Below are positions 45,655-58,324 of a DNA stretch of 64,000 bases, piece after piece. Both the position numbers and the translations under genes were made by a program. The notes beneath the pieces are model-generated. The model did not search any database. It was not told the origin of the DNA and saw nothing but the letters and a program-made list of their open reading frames with translations. Position 1 is the stretch's first letter, and every line of letters begins with the position of its first letter. Source of the DNA: Arbacia lixula. Taxonomy: Eukaryota > Echinodermata > Echinoidea > Arbacioida > Arbaciidae. The stretch is taken from NCBI GenBank assembly GCA_963669155.1, contig OZ022577.1:26691865-26755864 (forward strand), read 5' to 3'.

Positions 45655-48162
45655 GCACAGCAAACATAGAACTCCCTGATTTCTTGCATGTGTGTATTTG
45701 TGCATTGCAGAGATACAGAAGAACAGAACCTCAGTTCAACTTCAAAGCTGATTGCAATCAAAGTGAGAACGTATACAGCTGATTGCAGTGGATTGCAGTC
45801 AGTGATTATAATCAGTTTGCAGCTAATCTCAGGCTCCACAAATCTGCATAGAAAGGCCACTCAAGGGAGACCAGAAATGTGGTCTTTATGAGCAGGGTGT
45901 CTTTTATGTAAAAGCTAGTTTCATACAGGTTTCAATAAAAAAAAAAAGTTATGCGAGGGAACAACATGAGCATTGTTTAAGGCCTCTGAAGCTTTGTATT
46001 GTTAACTGTTGTAGGGTGATGGTCAATGTGTGAAGAGATATGTTTTGTTAATGGGAGAATCATGAACAATGACAGTGCCGTCAACAGCAACCCCATTGAA
46101 CCATCTCAGTACCATTGTCGCATGTTAATTACAACACAGTTTATTGCCTATGGGACAAAGAGGTTTCCAGAGTTGAAGATGATTCAGTAACATGGTATAT
46201 ATAGGCTTCCAAATTCTACCATTGATATTGTGTGACATTTTTATCATTAAATAAGAAAACATGGTATAATGCTAAGCAGGTAAAAGCTCACTCTTTATAT
46301 ATGCTATTTCCACTAAATAACCTTGCATTACATATATCTTCCAATATATACACTATTTCCATTATTCTATTGTGAGTCAAAATATCTAAATTATTTTTAC
46401 AAGTAATTATGATTTGTATTTTTTAATTATCACATCTTGCATTTTATGATACATTCAGTAATGATGCTGCATTCCATATTGCCTCTTTCTCTCTTCTACA
46501 AGCTCTTTCAAATTTTGTACAACTGAAATAGAAAAGTTAGAATGTACTTCCATTCATTTTTTCATGATATTTGTAAGAAAATGTCTACAATGTAGTGAGA
46601 TCAAATCCATCTTAAATGTAAATATCCATATAAATTTTGTGAGGTAATGTGAATGACTTGAAATGTCATTTTACGTTGCTTGAACTTACAAAAACCCTAT
46701 GAAGGAATCTTTGTTTAATGTTAAGTCTTAATAATATTTTTGAATGATGAATTCAATGGACTCAAATTATTTTAAATTTCAACTTTTTAGTGGTAATGTG
46801 CGATCATCCAAAGTGAAAATAATAGCTTGACTATGTGTGTGAACTATTGGTATTAAGGATTACATTAACTTTAGATATTCAAGTAACTTTGCCCATTAAT
46901 TTTTTGATCTAATACATATAATGCAATGCACAATGATTTGATACTTAAGATTATTATTTAGCAGGAATTGAACAAATTTTTTTGCGATTACCATTTTGGA
47001 TATCCTGTATAGTTTTGTTGTGAACTGCTGCCCTTAGGGGCACAAGCATGGTTAAAAAAAAATTAATTTTGGTATTTTGGAATTTAATCAAACTGTATAA
47101 GAAGAGCTCCTTGAATTTAAATTAGTATATTTGTATTGAAGTGATGATAAAGTGAGCTTAAAATGATAATCATTTAATCTTTAGATAATGTAAATTATTA
47201 TGTAGATAAAGAAGATTTTTGATATAACTGTATTTCCTTTATGATATAAACTCATTTGTTACTCAGTATTCCTCACTAGGCAATTGTGGCAATATATCCT
47301 TGTAGATTCTGTGAATAGTCCTATCTCTGATGTACATGTAGATACTTTATAATTGTATAACTTGTTTATATCACATAAGTTTTGAATCATGTGCACAAAT
47401 CCAGTTATCCAGCCTTATGTGAATATTATTTTTGTGTTGTGTGCGTATCTCTCCTTATTGGATGAAGGGTAACTCTTTATATAAGTATGTACATTTCTGA
47501 TTTTCCTTTAAATTATTGCAAGAAATTGTAGCTCAAAGCACCTATAATTGTGACTCAATGTGTGATCAGTGGGTAGATGCATAGCTGTAATATGTATATT
47601 TAGCAATGTGAGCATGACAATTCAATCACTGTAATTATTGTTATTGTATGTTTTGAGTTTATTGCCCTATCAGGCAATATACTTAATTGAACAAAATGTA
47701 GATTGTTTTAAGACTTTTTTGTCTGTCTTGTCAAACATATATTAATTTTCTTGTATCACAGGCATCATATTAAAGATTATGTGTTCATGTGTTCATGACA
47801 GATTAAATATCTTATTCATAGTTCATCACTGAAAGATACTAGTAAAAAATGGTGTAGGACATTTGTAAGCTGTTTGAATAGGTAATATTGCTAGTGGAAG
47901 CTGGAACTGTTACTTCATTTTGCAGTTGTCATTTCCCTTTTTTTAATGCGGTCATTATTTTATGTGTGTGATTGATTCCCTTATCAGAGAAAGTATGTCT
48001 TTGTATGAATCATGTAATGTTAGTTCTGATGTAACTATCAATTTGTTATTGTACTGTATGTCGTGCTGTAGTGTGACAGTAAGGTAATGAAGCTTAGAAA
48101 GACATTGCTAGTATATGATTTTTTGCTGCTTTATTGGGAAATCTAGAAGCCTTAGATGCAAT
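45655..48162 (+). other. Spectrin 3' UTR and downstream sequence
   Basis: AT-rich sequence with no convincing coding exon. AATAAA occurs at 45934-45939, but within a dispersed repeat. The true mRNA end cannot be fixed; later AATAAA motifs at 48354 and 48576 are also possible. Otherwise nothing recognised. Confidence 0.5.
45836..45965 (+). repeat. GTGGTCTTTATGAGC-type dispersed repeat after spectrin stop
   Basis: CACTCAAGGGAGACCAGAAA, TGTGGTCTTTATGAGC and CAGGTTTCAATAAAAAA. The AATAAA here belongs to the repeat and may or may not serve as a poly(A) signal. Confidence 0.65.
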
Positions 48163-51100
48163 GAAAAGAGTGTGCTAATGAACAAAAATGTGTAGAGAAC
48201 AGTACATAAAATTGCCGCTTCTGTGTAAATTTGGGGGCATTGGAAATTTTGTTAATGCTAGCAAAAGGAAAACACTTCAACAGTATCTTTTATGCAAATA
48301 TTTTATTAATCTTCATAGATATCAAAACAAGACATTATTGAAACAATTTGAGCAATAAATAATGTTTAAAATAGGTAAAAAGTCTTGTTGCTGTTCATAA
48401 AGAGAAACTAGTCTTACACATCAGAAAGTGGCTCTTTATGTTGAGTCATGACTACCGGTAATCATTTCTCTTTACATGTGAACATGGTGAAAAGATGTAC
48501 AAATTTTATGTCATATATGACTAATGTCAAAGTTACTTAATGGAATCATATGTTGTTCAATTCTGTTTGGAAGCCAATAAAAAAAATGGGGGGGGGGGGG
48601 GGACGTAAGTACCAACATGGGGATTTTATGTCAGTCCATATGTCATTTTATATTTGATTATTTTACGCTATATATATAAGAGGGTGAACTGAAAGGACAA
48701 CAAACTTCCACATAACTAGATATTCCATTTGAATAGTGTTGCATACAATTTCAATATGGGAGGAAGTGGATTCTATTTCCTGAATTATTTGCATTATTTG
48801 ACTGATTTGTGTAACACATTTTTCCTCTTTAGCTCTATATTCAGCAAAATGGTTTGTGTTAATTTTTTCGAAAGAAAAGAAAGCTATAGTTTCCATGGTA
48901 TTGTTTCATCATTCATGTCATTTATTTGAAAGTTGGAGAAGTGCTCCGTAATGTAGTTCTTGTGGGGTCTATGTGTTTTCTTTAAAAACAGTGGAGTTAA
49001 TGTTCATACTACAGGAAGTGTAAGGAGTAAATTGTGCCATGCAAGATATCACCTTGAGATCCATGTGTCAACTTTACATCCGTCCATTCCAACATTACCT
49101 GAAGATACATTAATGTGCTGTGGTTCCCACTAAGCCAAAATGTAATGAGATGGACCAACATACACACTATGTGAGAACTGTAGATTAAAACCTTGGTATT
49201 AATTGCGTAATTATTTGAGAAACTATTCCCATAGCTTCATGCTTTTGAGGGGGGAGGAGGGTTATTGGTCTACAATCTCTACAATGGTGTTAATTTTGCC
49301 TGTTATACCATTATTTTGTTTCCGTCCGCTTTGACACTCAAATGTTTGATGTACATGTATTGTGCTAACCAAAAGTCCTGTGTATTTCCTGCAAAAGCAA
49401 GACAGATTCTAATGGCAATTCCAGAAAAATTATTTCTTATATGAATGCCTCACTTTGACAGGGTTTCGTGACTGTATGTCTTATACTGTATGCAGACTCA
49501 ATCAGATGTATTACCAAATTAGGACGATAAAGTGTCATTTATCAAATTCAAGAATTATTTGTGTATACTTCCATCTATTTCTATATCATCAATCAAATTC
49601 TGTTAGTTAACTATTCAGTACTGTAATTTTTTTTTGTAAAAGCTTGACTACAATATATAAAATAAATCAATTAAAGTAATTGAATGTCTTGCATTGTTTT
49701 CAATGGTCTTGGTGCAGAGTGTGAGTGCTAAGATTAATACAGTAAACATCAATTATGCATGAGCCACAGAATACTGGAACTCGTGATAAGTGGGCAATTA
49801 TAGACAATACTGACACTAATCAGTTTAACTTCTATGAAATAAAACTATGTGGCTTGTGGGGAATATAGTGCAGTTCTTCATATCTATAATAAGAATAAAG
49901 TGTTCATGTGAAATATATACATTTTGCGAGCATAATGTTACGTAACAGCAGCAATAAAGCATTCAACATCCTGACACGTTCATTGTTGATTAATGATGTC
50001 AATATTGCACACCACACGACTGTGCCCAAATCTTCATTATCAAACCAATGTTTACACTTGACTTAAAAAAAAAAAACACAGATAGGGAGACAGCTTTTAA
50101 GGAATACAATTTTATTATTTCAGTCAACTATTGCGGCATTAGGCATCGCAAAAAATATGATAGCGTAGCATATGATTAGTTCATATTTCATATATTCCAA
50201 TAACACTTCGATGAGTGATTCCACATTCTCTCTCGATTCAGATTTGTCATCAATAATACTGCAGCCTTTCATTCTGAATCATAATCAGTAGTTAAACCCT
50301 ATCAGTCACTATCCTTAGAGTATTGCAGTTGCCTACACAGTGGTGGTGCGGCATTGGTGGTTGTTTTGGTTTGTGCTGTCGAATCAGTATGTGTCTTACA
50401 GTGGACAAGAAGAGTCGGGTTTTGATCTTGAGATCTAGCATCGAGGGGCTAAAGTGATATGTGTTGTATGCTGTTAACAGCAAGCATCACGGAAGCGCGT
50501 GGAGTATTGAAGTCGACCTGTGAAAAAAAATGTGCGGTGCTCCTATGAAATGTAGATATATTCCAGTTCCATATAATTATTTGCAAATATTGTATATTAC
50601 AAGTGAGCAGCACATAGTATATACTCCTATATGTGCCAAAATTGACTCATTCTTAGTGTTCTAAGGGTATCAGATGTTTTAACTCATGTTTGATATAATT
50701 AATCAAAAGTTAAAGCTTTTTTTTCTTTAAGTTGCGAAATCAGCATGCTTGATAATTTGTCCATGCACAGTAGGTTAATTTTGGTTGTTAATTGTTTAGT
50801 TCTTAATAAAATGTAATTGAACTATTTCATTCCCGTATGCTCTATTATATAAAGGTAGAATACAGTGAAATACACATTCAGGAAAGATTATGCACTGGCA
50901 GTTCTTGGCTTTCCTTGATATGTTGGCTTATTTCTTTAACAATTGTATGCTAAAATTTAAGGAAGAAGTTTTAACTTAAAGATTTAAGCTGTTAAAGGCT
51001 ATCAATAAGCCCAGTAAAAAACTTGGGCTGGCCTGATGACAACATGTACAGAGTGAGTTACTGATGTTGTTCTGTCTCTATCCTACTACATGTATTGCTG

Positions 51101-54041
51101 ATCAGAGTACTTCTGCTACATTACTACAACCACCACAAAGTGTTGGTTTGATCTTGTGAAACAACTGAAATTGTTCGTGTTGTAAATTATTCTTAAATTC
51201 TTATTGTTGTCTTGTTGATACGATTATGTCGACTGCTTTATTGTGTACTGCTTTCCATTGTTAATGCTAGATTCTTACTGATTCACTTATCCCAAATGCC
51301 CTCCATGATTTATTTTTGTATGGGCGTTAACCAAAATCTTCTTTAAATGCTTAGAATATTGACATTTTTTTTAATTAACTTTACTTTCGTAAAATGTCAC
51401 TTTTTGACATGATATGAATAAACCATTAAAACATTTAATAAGTTTTATGTCTAATGCTGCCACGCCCGACCGTAACAACAGCTTCCCATGCATTGCTCAT
51501 TCTTTCATCTATTCTTCTTACTCATTCAATACTTCATTTCATTTCCTATTTCAGGGGCGTGATTTTGACATCTTAAAAAGTTTTTAAAACACGTCTTTGT
51601 TGTTGAACATTGAAGAAAAATAAATTAATTTAGTTTCTTTGGTTAGTTGCTTCACTGTTGCTTCTTGCTTGAATAGTCAATTCCATTGTGCCTCTTACGT
51701 AGGAATTTAAAGTCGTTACACCAAAATAAATGAACCATCAATATTTTGTTTTTTACGTTTTACTATTAGTTTCTAACTACTGCTTCTGGCTTGACAAATT
51801 AGTTCCATAATCATCCTTCGTTGAGATTTCACATTTTTCATCTATTCACAGATTTGTGTTGCTGCTATTCCAGCATCCGATGTTACAGCAACATTTATTG
51901 ATACTTCTCACACAACGGGTGTTGCAACAACTTATGTTGGGACTGTACCTGCAGCCGCCATTGTAGCAACATTTGATGCTACATTCATGGAGTGGTTGTT
52001 TCAACGACATAATTTGCTGCTATTCCTACAGCCGCCGTTGTAGCAACATTGTGTTGCTACTGTACGAGCAGCAGCTATTCAGCAACTTAAGTTGCTACTG
52101 TATAAGCAGCCACCGTTGTAGCAACGTTGTGTTGCTACTGTACAAGCAGTGACTGTTGTAGCTACTTGAGTTGCTGCTATTCCTACAGTCGCCGTTGAAG
52201 AAATATTTTTTGATAATCTCCTGAAGCGCTTGTTGCATTTTTTTTTTGGCTAATACCTATGCAATGGTTGTTACAACAACTTCAGTTGCTACTGTACATG
52301 CAGCCACCGTTGTAGCAACATTATGTTGCTACTGTACAAGCAGTGGCCGTTATAGCGACTTAAGTTGTTGCTGTTTCTGCAGCATTGCTACTGTACAAGC
52401 AGTGGCCGTTATAGCGACTTAAGTTGTTGCTGTTTCTGCAGCAGCCGTTAGAGCAAAAGTGTTGTTGCTCTTCTACAAGGAGCAGCTGTTGCAGCAATAT
52501 TGTGCTTCTATTGTACTACATCAGCTGTATGTTGTCGCTGTTCTCTCAGCGGTTGTCGATATTGTTCATTGTATTTAATTTCTTGATACGTCTACTGATG
52601 CTGCTGACGCTATTGCTACATAGCTTGCTGCAACCGCCGATGCATGAATAAAAGCAATACATGTTGCTGCAACGTCGGCTACTCTGGATTAGCAGCAACA
52701 AAATCATGTGGAGGGATGAACAATGTCCAATTTCAACGAAGAATGGTTATAAACGTATTTGTCAAGCAAAAAGCAGTAGTTTGACACTAAAAGCGACAAA
52801 AACATGAGCACTATTTATGGTTGATTTGTTTTTGTATAACGGGATGACTTCTATTGTTATTGTATCTACGGCAGCCGTTGCAGCAACATTGTGTTGCTAC
52901 TGTAATACAACAGCTGTCTGTCGTCGCTGTTCTTTCAGCGGCTGTTGTTGCAGAGGATACTGTTTTAGTTTCTTTTGTTGATTTATGTTGATGTTGCTCA
53001 CTACATTGCTGTAGCAGTTGTTGTTACAATTGTTTATACTACTTTAAGTTAAGTTGATTTTGTTTGATGCGATCTTTCGTTTTCAGGCATAGGCCTATTG
53101 ACTTTTATCAGTACTATTTAAATATCCTATAATTGTCTTAAGATTAAGATTAATTACGGCTTAACTTCCATACCAATATTCAAGGTTATGATTTCCGACT
53201 TTCCGTACTGATGTTGTACATCATTCCTTTAAAAAAAATATTTTCCCTCATTTTATAAATTTAATTTTTTGCTCGACATATCTTCATTTTGGGTTAATTT
53301 TTCCATTTTGGTTTGCTCTTTTGTTAGGGTTGGATTTTTTTGTTGTTGTTCATATTGTTTTTATGATTTTGGGTGTTTTTTCGCCTTATCCTACTTGTGT
53401 TTTACATAAAAGTTTATTTTGGTTTATTTACTTTGTGTATCCCTATGGCTTACCCATGCGGTACTATTGCTATTGATGTTATACTTCGTGGTGGTAGTTG
53501 CAGAAATGAAGTTCAAGTACTCATAGCAGTAGTACATGTAACAGTAGTAGTTACACGTTATACGAACGTGGTAAAATTAGCTTTATAACTTTTGTCACAA
53601 ACTATTAACGTTGCTGTATACTTATGTGTTTGTTGGAATGATACCACCATTCCTTCATTAGTACTCTTTCACCTAAAATTATATTCATTTCTATTTAATT
53701 GTTTAATTTAATAGTAAGCGTATAATTTATCACCTTTGACTTTCACTTACATTTTGAGTGCATAATTATGAATGTTCTGGATATGCGCGAGACACATTTT
53801 TACAACTTTCTATTACAGTTCAAAATTTTTGCTACAATGAAAATGAAAGTGACCAGATAGGATCTCACAAGACCAGTGCATAGTCTTTCTTTGGTGTTTC
53901 TTCCTACATTTGCTTTTGGAACATATGTACATGTATCTTTTACATCATTATTGAAGCTGTGGCAACGCTTCTTGATGCAATGATACAATTCATCAAATTT
54001 GGGCGATGATGTCAATTAAACTTCAGCTTGCATGGCACAAC
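48163..54041 (+). repeat. Segmental duplication, left copy
   Basis: About 5.9 kb collinear in direct orientation with 58325-64000, at a few percent divergence plus indels. About 620 bp (48235-48860) is present only here. The first part may overlap the spectrin 3' UTR (AATAAA at 48354 and 48576). No convincing exon is seen in it. Confidence 0.93.
51857..52700 (+). repeat. Hairpin-rich degenerate tandem tract, left copy
   Basis: Units of about 39 bp are built on GTAGCAACA, a 3-base loop and TGTTGCTAC, giving 9-bp perfect stems (52040-52060, 52118-52138, 52312-52332), plus a 16-bp palindrome at 52081-52096. The tract starts with TGTTGCTG/CAGCAACA and ends with a similar pair. A 57-bp tandem duplication near 52326-52440 is found only in this copy. 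Confidence 0.85.
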
Positions 54042-54814
54042 TTGAAAAAGTGATTTAAGATTGCCAAAACTTTTACTTATAGTTATATCTATCCAAATAT
54101 ATTTCTCAGTATTTATGTTAGGATTTGTTGCATGTTTATTTGGATCTGTTTTCTAGTTGATTAAGTGAAATTATTGCCATATGATTCCAAGTAATGAGCT
54201 ACCGGAACTTAATTTAACAGCAAGGAGCCCTTAGCCTTTGCTGCTCTCAATTTGATGATTTTGGCCATTGTGTTGGCAGACTCGACTCCAGTTATCTTCC
54301 GTGATGCTGATTACCACATTCAGAGATTAGTTGCCTTCATGTACATTCGGCACATCTGAAATGTCATTAATGGGTTGCGATTGTATCTCCCCCTTTGCAA
54401 AGGAAGATCGGATGGGCGCAGGCGCAGAGGTGCAATGGACGGCTAATCTTATCCATTGTAAAACACATACTGATTCATATGTTAGTTAAAATCCGGACTT
54501 AATTTGTTTTCTAACTTGCAAAATCCTAACTCTAGTAATCAGTAAAACCATCTGGTGCTACGGAATAGTAATCCAGTTGAATTATGTATTGCCAATGTAT
54601 GACTAGACATGTTTTGCTACGCTCATTCATCAATAAACAATTTTGTTACATTTGAAATATCTGTTAGCCAATTAGATTTTTTTTGAATCACGCATACACA
54701 TCGATAATAGTTGATTTCAAAGATCCTAGCGTGCGTGTGCGAGTAGTGAAATATTTGAATGCAATAACTGCATTGATGTGATTATTGGTTGATAAATGAA
54801 TGCCTTTCGGGTGT
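54042..54814. other. Sequence between left duplication copy and unknown gene
   Basis: AT-rich with no coding signal. Likely 3' UTR or flank of the minus-strand gene, with a candidate minus-strand AATAAA at 54135-54140. Confidence 0.4.
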
Positions 54815-54904
54815 TTAACTTGTTATTGGTGGCAATGGTGGCGGCTGGATGTACTGGGAATCCAGGCGCTCGGCGAGCATGATCTTCAACTCAGCTTCGA
54901 TCAG
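54815..54904 (-). CDS. Unknown gene, last coding exon
   Basis: Starts LIEAELKIMLAERLDSQYIQ and ends PPPLPPITS with TAA. Its acceptor is preceded on the minus strand by an exceptionally long pyrimidine tract (GA-rich on the plus strand, about 54905-55085). A possible poly(A) signal in this orientation is at 54135-54140. Confidence 0.75.
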   Translation of the reverse strand: MIEAELKIMLAERLDSQYIQPPPLPPITS

Positions 54905-57749
54905 CTGCGAGGAGGAAGAGAAGGATGGAAGAGGAAGAGGGAAGAAGATGAAAGAGCAGGAGAGGGAGAGGAGAAGAAGATTTTAAAAAGAAGGCGAGGG
55001 GGAAGGGGAGAAACAGATGGAGAAGGAGGTAAAGAAGAAGAGGATGACGCAATAGAGCAAGAAGAGAAAAAAGAGGGGGGGGGAGGAATGCAGATTAAGA
55101 ATGGTGGTTAGGGTGAGAGAGAGGCATACTTGACAATGAATTGAATTAATCCCTATAACAAATAATCAGCATTGGAGTGAGGTTGCAAGCAAAGTGATAA
55201 CTTATAAAGCCAGTATTTCCTTAATCGTCAGCGAAATGATCGAATATACCAGCTGAATAAAGACAATTATCTCATTGTTTTCGGAGATAAGACAAAGACT
55301 ACACCGACAAACAAATCACAAACGTAAACCATGTAAACCATCAGATTAAGTCATGTTCACATGACTGCCAGTTTGATTCTTTACAAATGAGAATGCACCA
55401 TACTATAATCACTATGATATCCATTAAATTAAGCCTACAAGACGCAAACAAAAGTATTGCCATTTAAGAAAAAGACAAGGAGAAGGAAAAAGTGGATTTA
55501 AAAATCTAGGCATTAGCAATAGGCCTATGTGAGAGCGTTTCTGCTAAATATTGGCCAGAGCTTTCACTAACCTGCCTTCGTGCCCGGGCGGTCTCCATTT
55601 TAGCCTGCAGGCGGGCGGCCTGAAGAGGCTTCTTCAGCGAGAAACCATTGTAAATGGTGTACCCCGTGGTGTACGAGCAGGTCCCCGGAATGTCTAGCAT
55701 GATACAAGGCAACTATGTTAATATTTACACTCAAAAATCTGTTCGTCTATTCATGTCATTTATTATCCTGGTGGATGTTTCACCAAGCTGTTCGTAAGTT
55801 ACGAACGACTTTACGAACGACTGGTGATCCCTTCTTGTGCTAAATGCGATACCACACTTTGTTAATTGAGAATCTGATTTAGCACAAGAAGGGATGACCA
55901 GTCGTTCGTAAAGTCGTTCGTAACTTAGAAACAGCTTGGTGAAACACCCCCCAGGCAAAATAACACGATGCATTATGAAGTACAGTGTGGCATGCTTCAA
56001 AGAGTATGAATACTAAGAAACAAACAAAAAAATAATGTTCGAGTTTTACGCAAACATTGTTCAGGCGTTGTTCGTTGTCGCATCCACAAAATATGAGGAC
56101 TAAAAAAGATATTTAAAAAGTAACATCAAATGATACACGTACACTTTCAAATAACATGCGTCCTTGAGAAAGGGCAATTTCATAATAGGTGATTATAAGG
56201 GACGATGGTCTCGCATAAGACGTGTTCTGCAAGAGTCACTGATATCATTGATCCATCTTAGGCCATGTGAGGTTGCTCATTGGGCACTTAAACATCACGT
56301 GATTCCATGTCACCATATCGGTGACTGTTTTCCATCAGTAAACATGGTAAAGTGCTCCACTCTTATATATATATTTGCCCAAATACGCTAAGTATTGTAT
56401 CTTTTAGACCCACCACAAAACGAAATTATGACGGACCACATGAAAATACATGCACGGAGTATAATTTTTGAATTTGAACACAAAAAATAATAATCGGCTA
56501 GAATAATATTGCCTATCATGTTATGCCAATGCGTTATGCGTAAATTGAGCAGTTTAATGAACAAGCAAGTTACTGAATGAAATACACAATGTCTCCTCCT
56601 ATATCTATTCATTTCGTCTTGATTTTTGTGGAAAATCAATACACACAGATATCATTGAGGTCTTCTATACATGCGAACACACAAAAAAAATGAATAAGCA
56701 ATCAAGTTACTGAATGAAATACACGTTCTCTCTTCGTATATCTATCTATCTGTCGTCCACCCATTGACCTATCCATCGATCTATCTTTCACTCCCACCGT
56801 CTCTCGAACTTGGAGGATAGAATCCAGTGTAAGTATCTTATACATACCTGGCAAGTTCTCAATCTCCTCGCCATCTTCAATGTCTTCAACTTTCAAAGGA
56901 GGTGAAGGGCTCCTAGTCGTTGCAGTGTGATCTCCATCCCCTTTGACCTGCTTCTTGATATCCACGTCTGTAGCATCTTCGACGATATCGAAGGATAAAG
57001 GCGGGCTCGCAGCTACAGCCTCCTCATGTGTTGGGGGCTTAGGGAGTGCGTTGCCAGTAAACAGGGCATCAAGTTGCGCTGGTGTACGCACCACGGGGGG
57101 TGCGGCTTCCATCTCATTCTGCACAGGCAGCGGCCCGATCTAAAAAAAAAAACACGTTATAATGAAAAAAAGTAACGCTTTAGATAGAAATGCAAGCACT
57201 AGAAAGAAATCACCAAAATGACTATGGCGATATTGATTTAGAAACTGTGCCTTAAGAAACACCTTTTTTTAAAAAATGACTGTTTAAATGTATGATCGTT
57301 TTATTAGTCTGGAAAGAAATGTAAAAAAAAAGATATTGAGTTGATGTCCTAAATCGATATTTCGAAAAAAATAATATATGAATAAATATATATGCGCACG
57401 ACGCACCCCATTGTAACCACATTTTTAAAGCATGGTACTAGAAATACATGTATATTCATTTCCACATGAGATAGCTACTAGCATAACAGAGTTCAAACAA
57501 GCACACTATTTGACATGGCCATAGCTGATCATTTCACAATAGTACCATGCATTACATAGTAGCCATCTCTAAGAGAAGAGGTGATTAGAAATGAATTTCA
57601 CCCTCTGCAAATGACATTTGTTAAACTTTGTGACTTTTCGAAAACGGATATATATGTTACCTTGTGTTTCTTTTGCAAGCGCCTCTTAATTCTTTGCCAG
57701 CGATTGTTCCCCATGATCTTGTAATGAAGAGAACTTGTAAGGCGAAAAG
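54815..57749 (-). CDS. Unrecognised gene, four visible coding exons
   Basis: I do not recognise this gene. On the minus strand, exons 57661-57749, 56848-57139, 55572-55693 and 54815-54904 splice in frame with good GT-AG sites to a stop. From the first methionine (57714) it reads about 184 residues: a basic start (MGNNRWQRIKRRLQKKHK), a proline, alanine and acid-rich middle, a part reading TTGYTIYNGFSLKKPLQAAR followed by likely coiled coil (LIEAELKIMLAERL), and a PPPLPP end. The frame stays open upstream of that methionine to an acceptor at 57750, so there may be an earlier exon and a different start. No domain, signal peptide or membrane segment is visible. It lies between two copies of a segmental duplication and converges on the spectrin gene. 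Confidence 0.7.
54905..55085 (+). repeat. GA-rich polypurine tract
   Basis: About 180 bp of GAGGAAGAGAAG-type sequence. On the minus strand it is a pyrimidine tract ending directly at the acceptor of the unknown gene's last exon. An open frame on the plus strand is low complexity. Confidence 0.9.
55572..55693 (-). CDS. Unknown gene, third exon
   Basis: 122 nt encoding DIPGTCSYTTGYTIYNGFSL, then KKPLQAARLQAKMETARARR and Q. Its composition differs from the proline-rich exon before it and looks like the conserved core. The donor is GTTAGT, phase 0. Confidence 0.75.
55768..55955 (+). mobile_element. Fold-back element in unknown gene's intron
   Basis: Arms of about 75 bp with TTTCACCAAGCTGTTCGTAA and TACGAACGACTGGTGATCCC on the left, returned reversed on the right. 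The centre is about 28 bases. MITE-like. Confidence 0.88.
56848..57139 (-). CDS. Unknown gene, second exon
   Basis: 292 nt, starting IGPLPVQNEMEAAPPVVR and ending IEDGEEIENLP. It contains LDALFTGNALPKPPTHEEAV and a serine-proline motif (RSPSPPLKVED) that resembles phosphorylation sites. The acceptor follows a long T-run; the donor is GTATGT, phase 1. Confidence 0.75.
57661..57749 (-). CDS. Unknown gene, first visible exon
   Basis: Holds ATG at 57714-57712 and the basic peptide MGNNRWQRIKRRLQKKHK. The donor on the minus strand is GTAACA, phase 0. Eleven open codons precede the ATG up to the acceptor TTTCCAG, so it may be an internal exon. Confidence 0.65.
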
Positions 57750-58324
57750 CTGGAAACAAATCTGATTACCAGTAATATAAATCTTCAGATCTGCTATGTT
57801 GATGTTTTCTGTAATAACCCCGTTTCACGTTATGTTTACTTTAGCATACATTGCACCCTTGGCGTGTTCTGATATACCTTATGCGCGTATGACGTCATAA
57901 TGAAATGTGCGCTTAATATAAGTAGCCAATTTGCTAAGAAACGAATTACTGGCATGATACAGGAAACAAACATAATGAACGACTCACTTTTTAAAGTGAA
58001 AATATAAAGAATGTGGTATTGGGTTTTATTTGCGCTCGTATCTTTAATGTACAGTGTTTTCACAGAAGTCAAATTCATTTTCTCATCTAAGTTTGTCATG
58101 AAGAATTTGCGTTACTGCTTACTGCTCATGCGCCAAACGGTTGCCAAAACGTGTCTTAGTTACACATATGTCATAATGGAATAGCGTTGGCTGAACGCGA
58201 TGTGCATAATTACCTAGCTTAGTTTCCAGGCTGTTGGGAATTTCCGATCCAAACTGCAATATGCAATACACGGTCCTGGCTGTAGTAGATTAATCATGAT
58301 CTATGCCCTCTCCGGCTGGACGGA
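57750..58324. other. Sequence between unknown gene and right duplication copy
   Basis: No clear exon, RNA gene or repeat. An 87-codon minus-strand open frame at 57836-58099 has no splice-site or composition support. Confidence 0.4.

Noticed and set aside
45288-45860. 190-codon minus-strand open frame
   Set aside because: Shadow of the GC-rich last spectrin exon; no splice or start support.
53373-53588. Hydrophobic open frame in the left duplication copy
   Set aside because: Its counterpart at 63085-63300 has changed residues and a different end, so there is no sign of coding constraint.
54800-55111. Plus-strand open frame rich in Glu, Lys and Gly
   Set aside because: Comes from the GA-rich tract that is the pyrimidine tract of the minus-strand gene.
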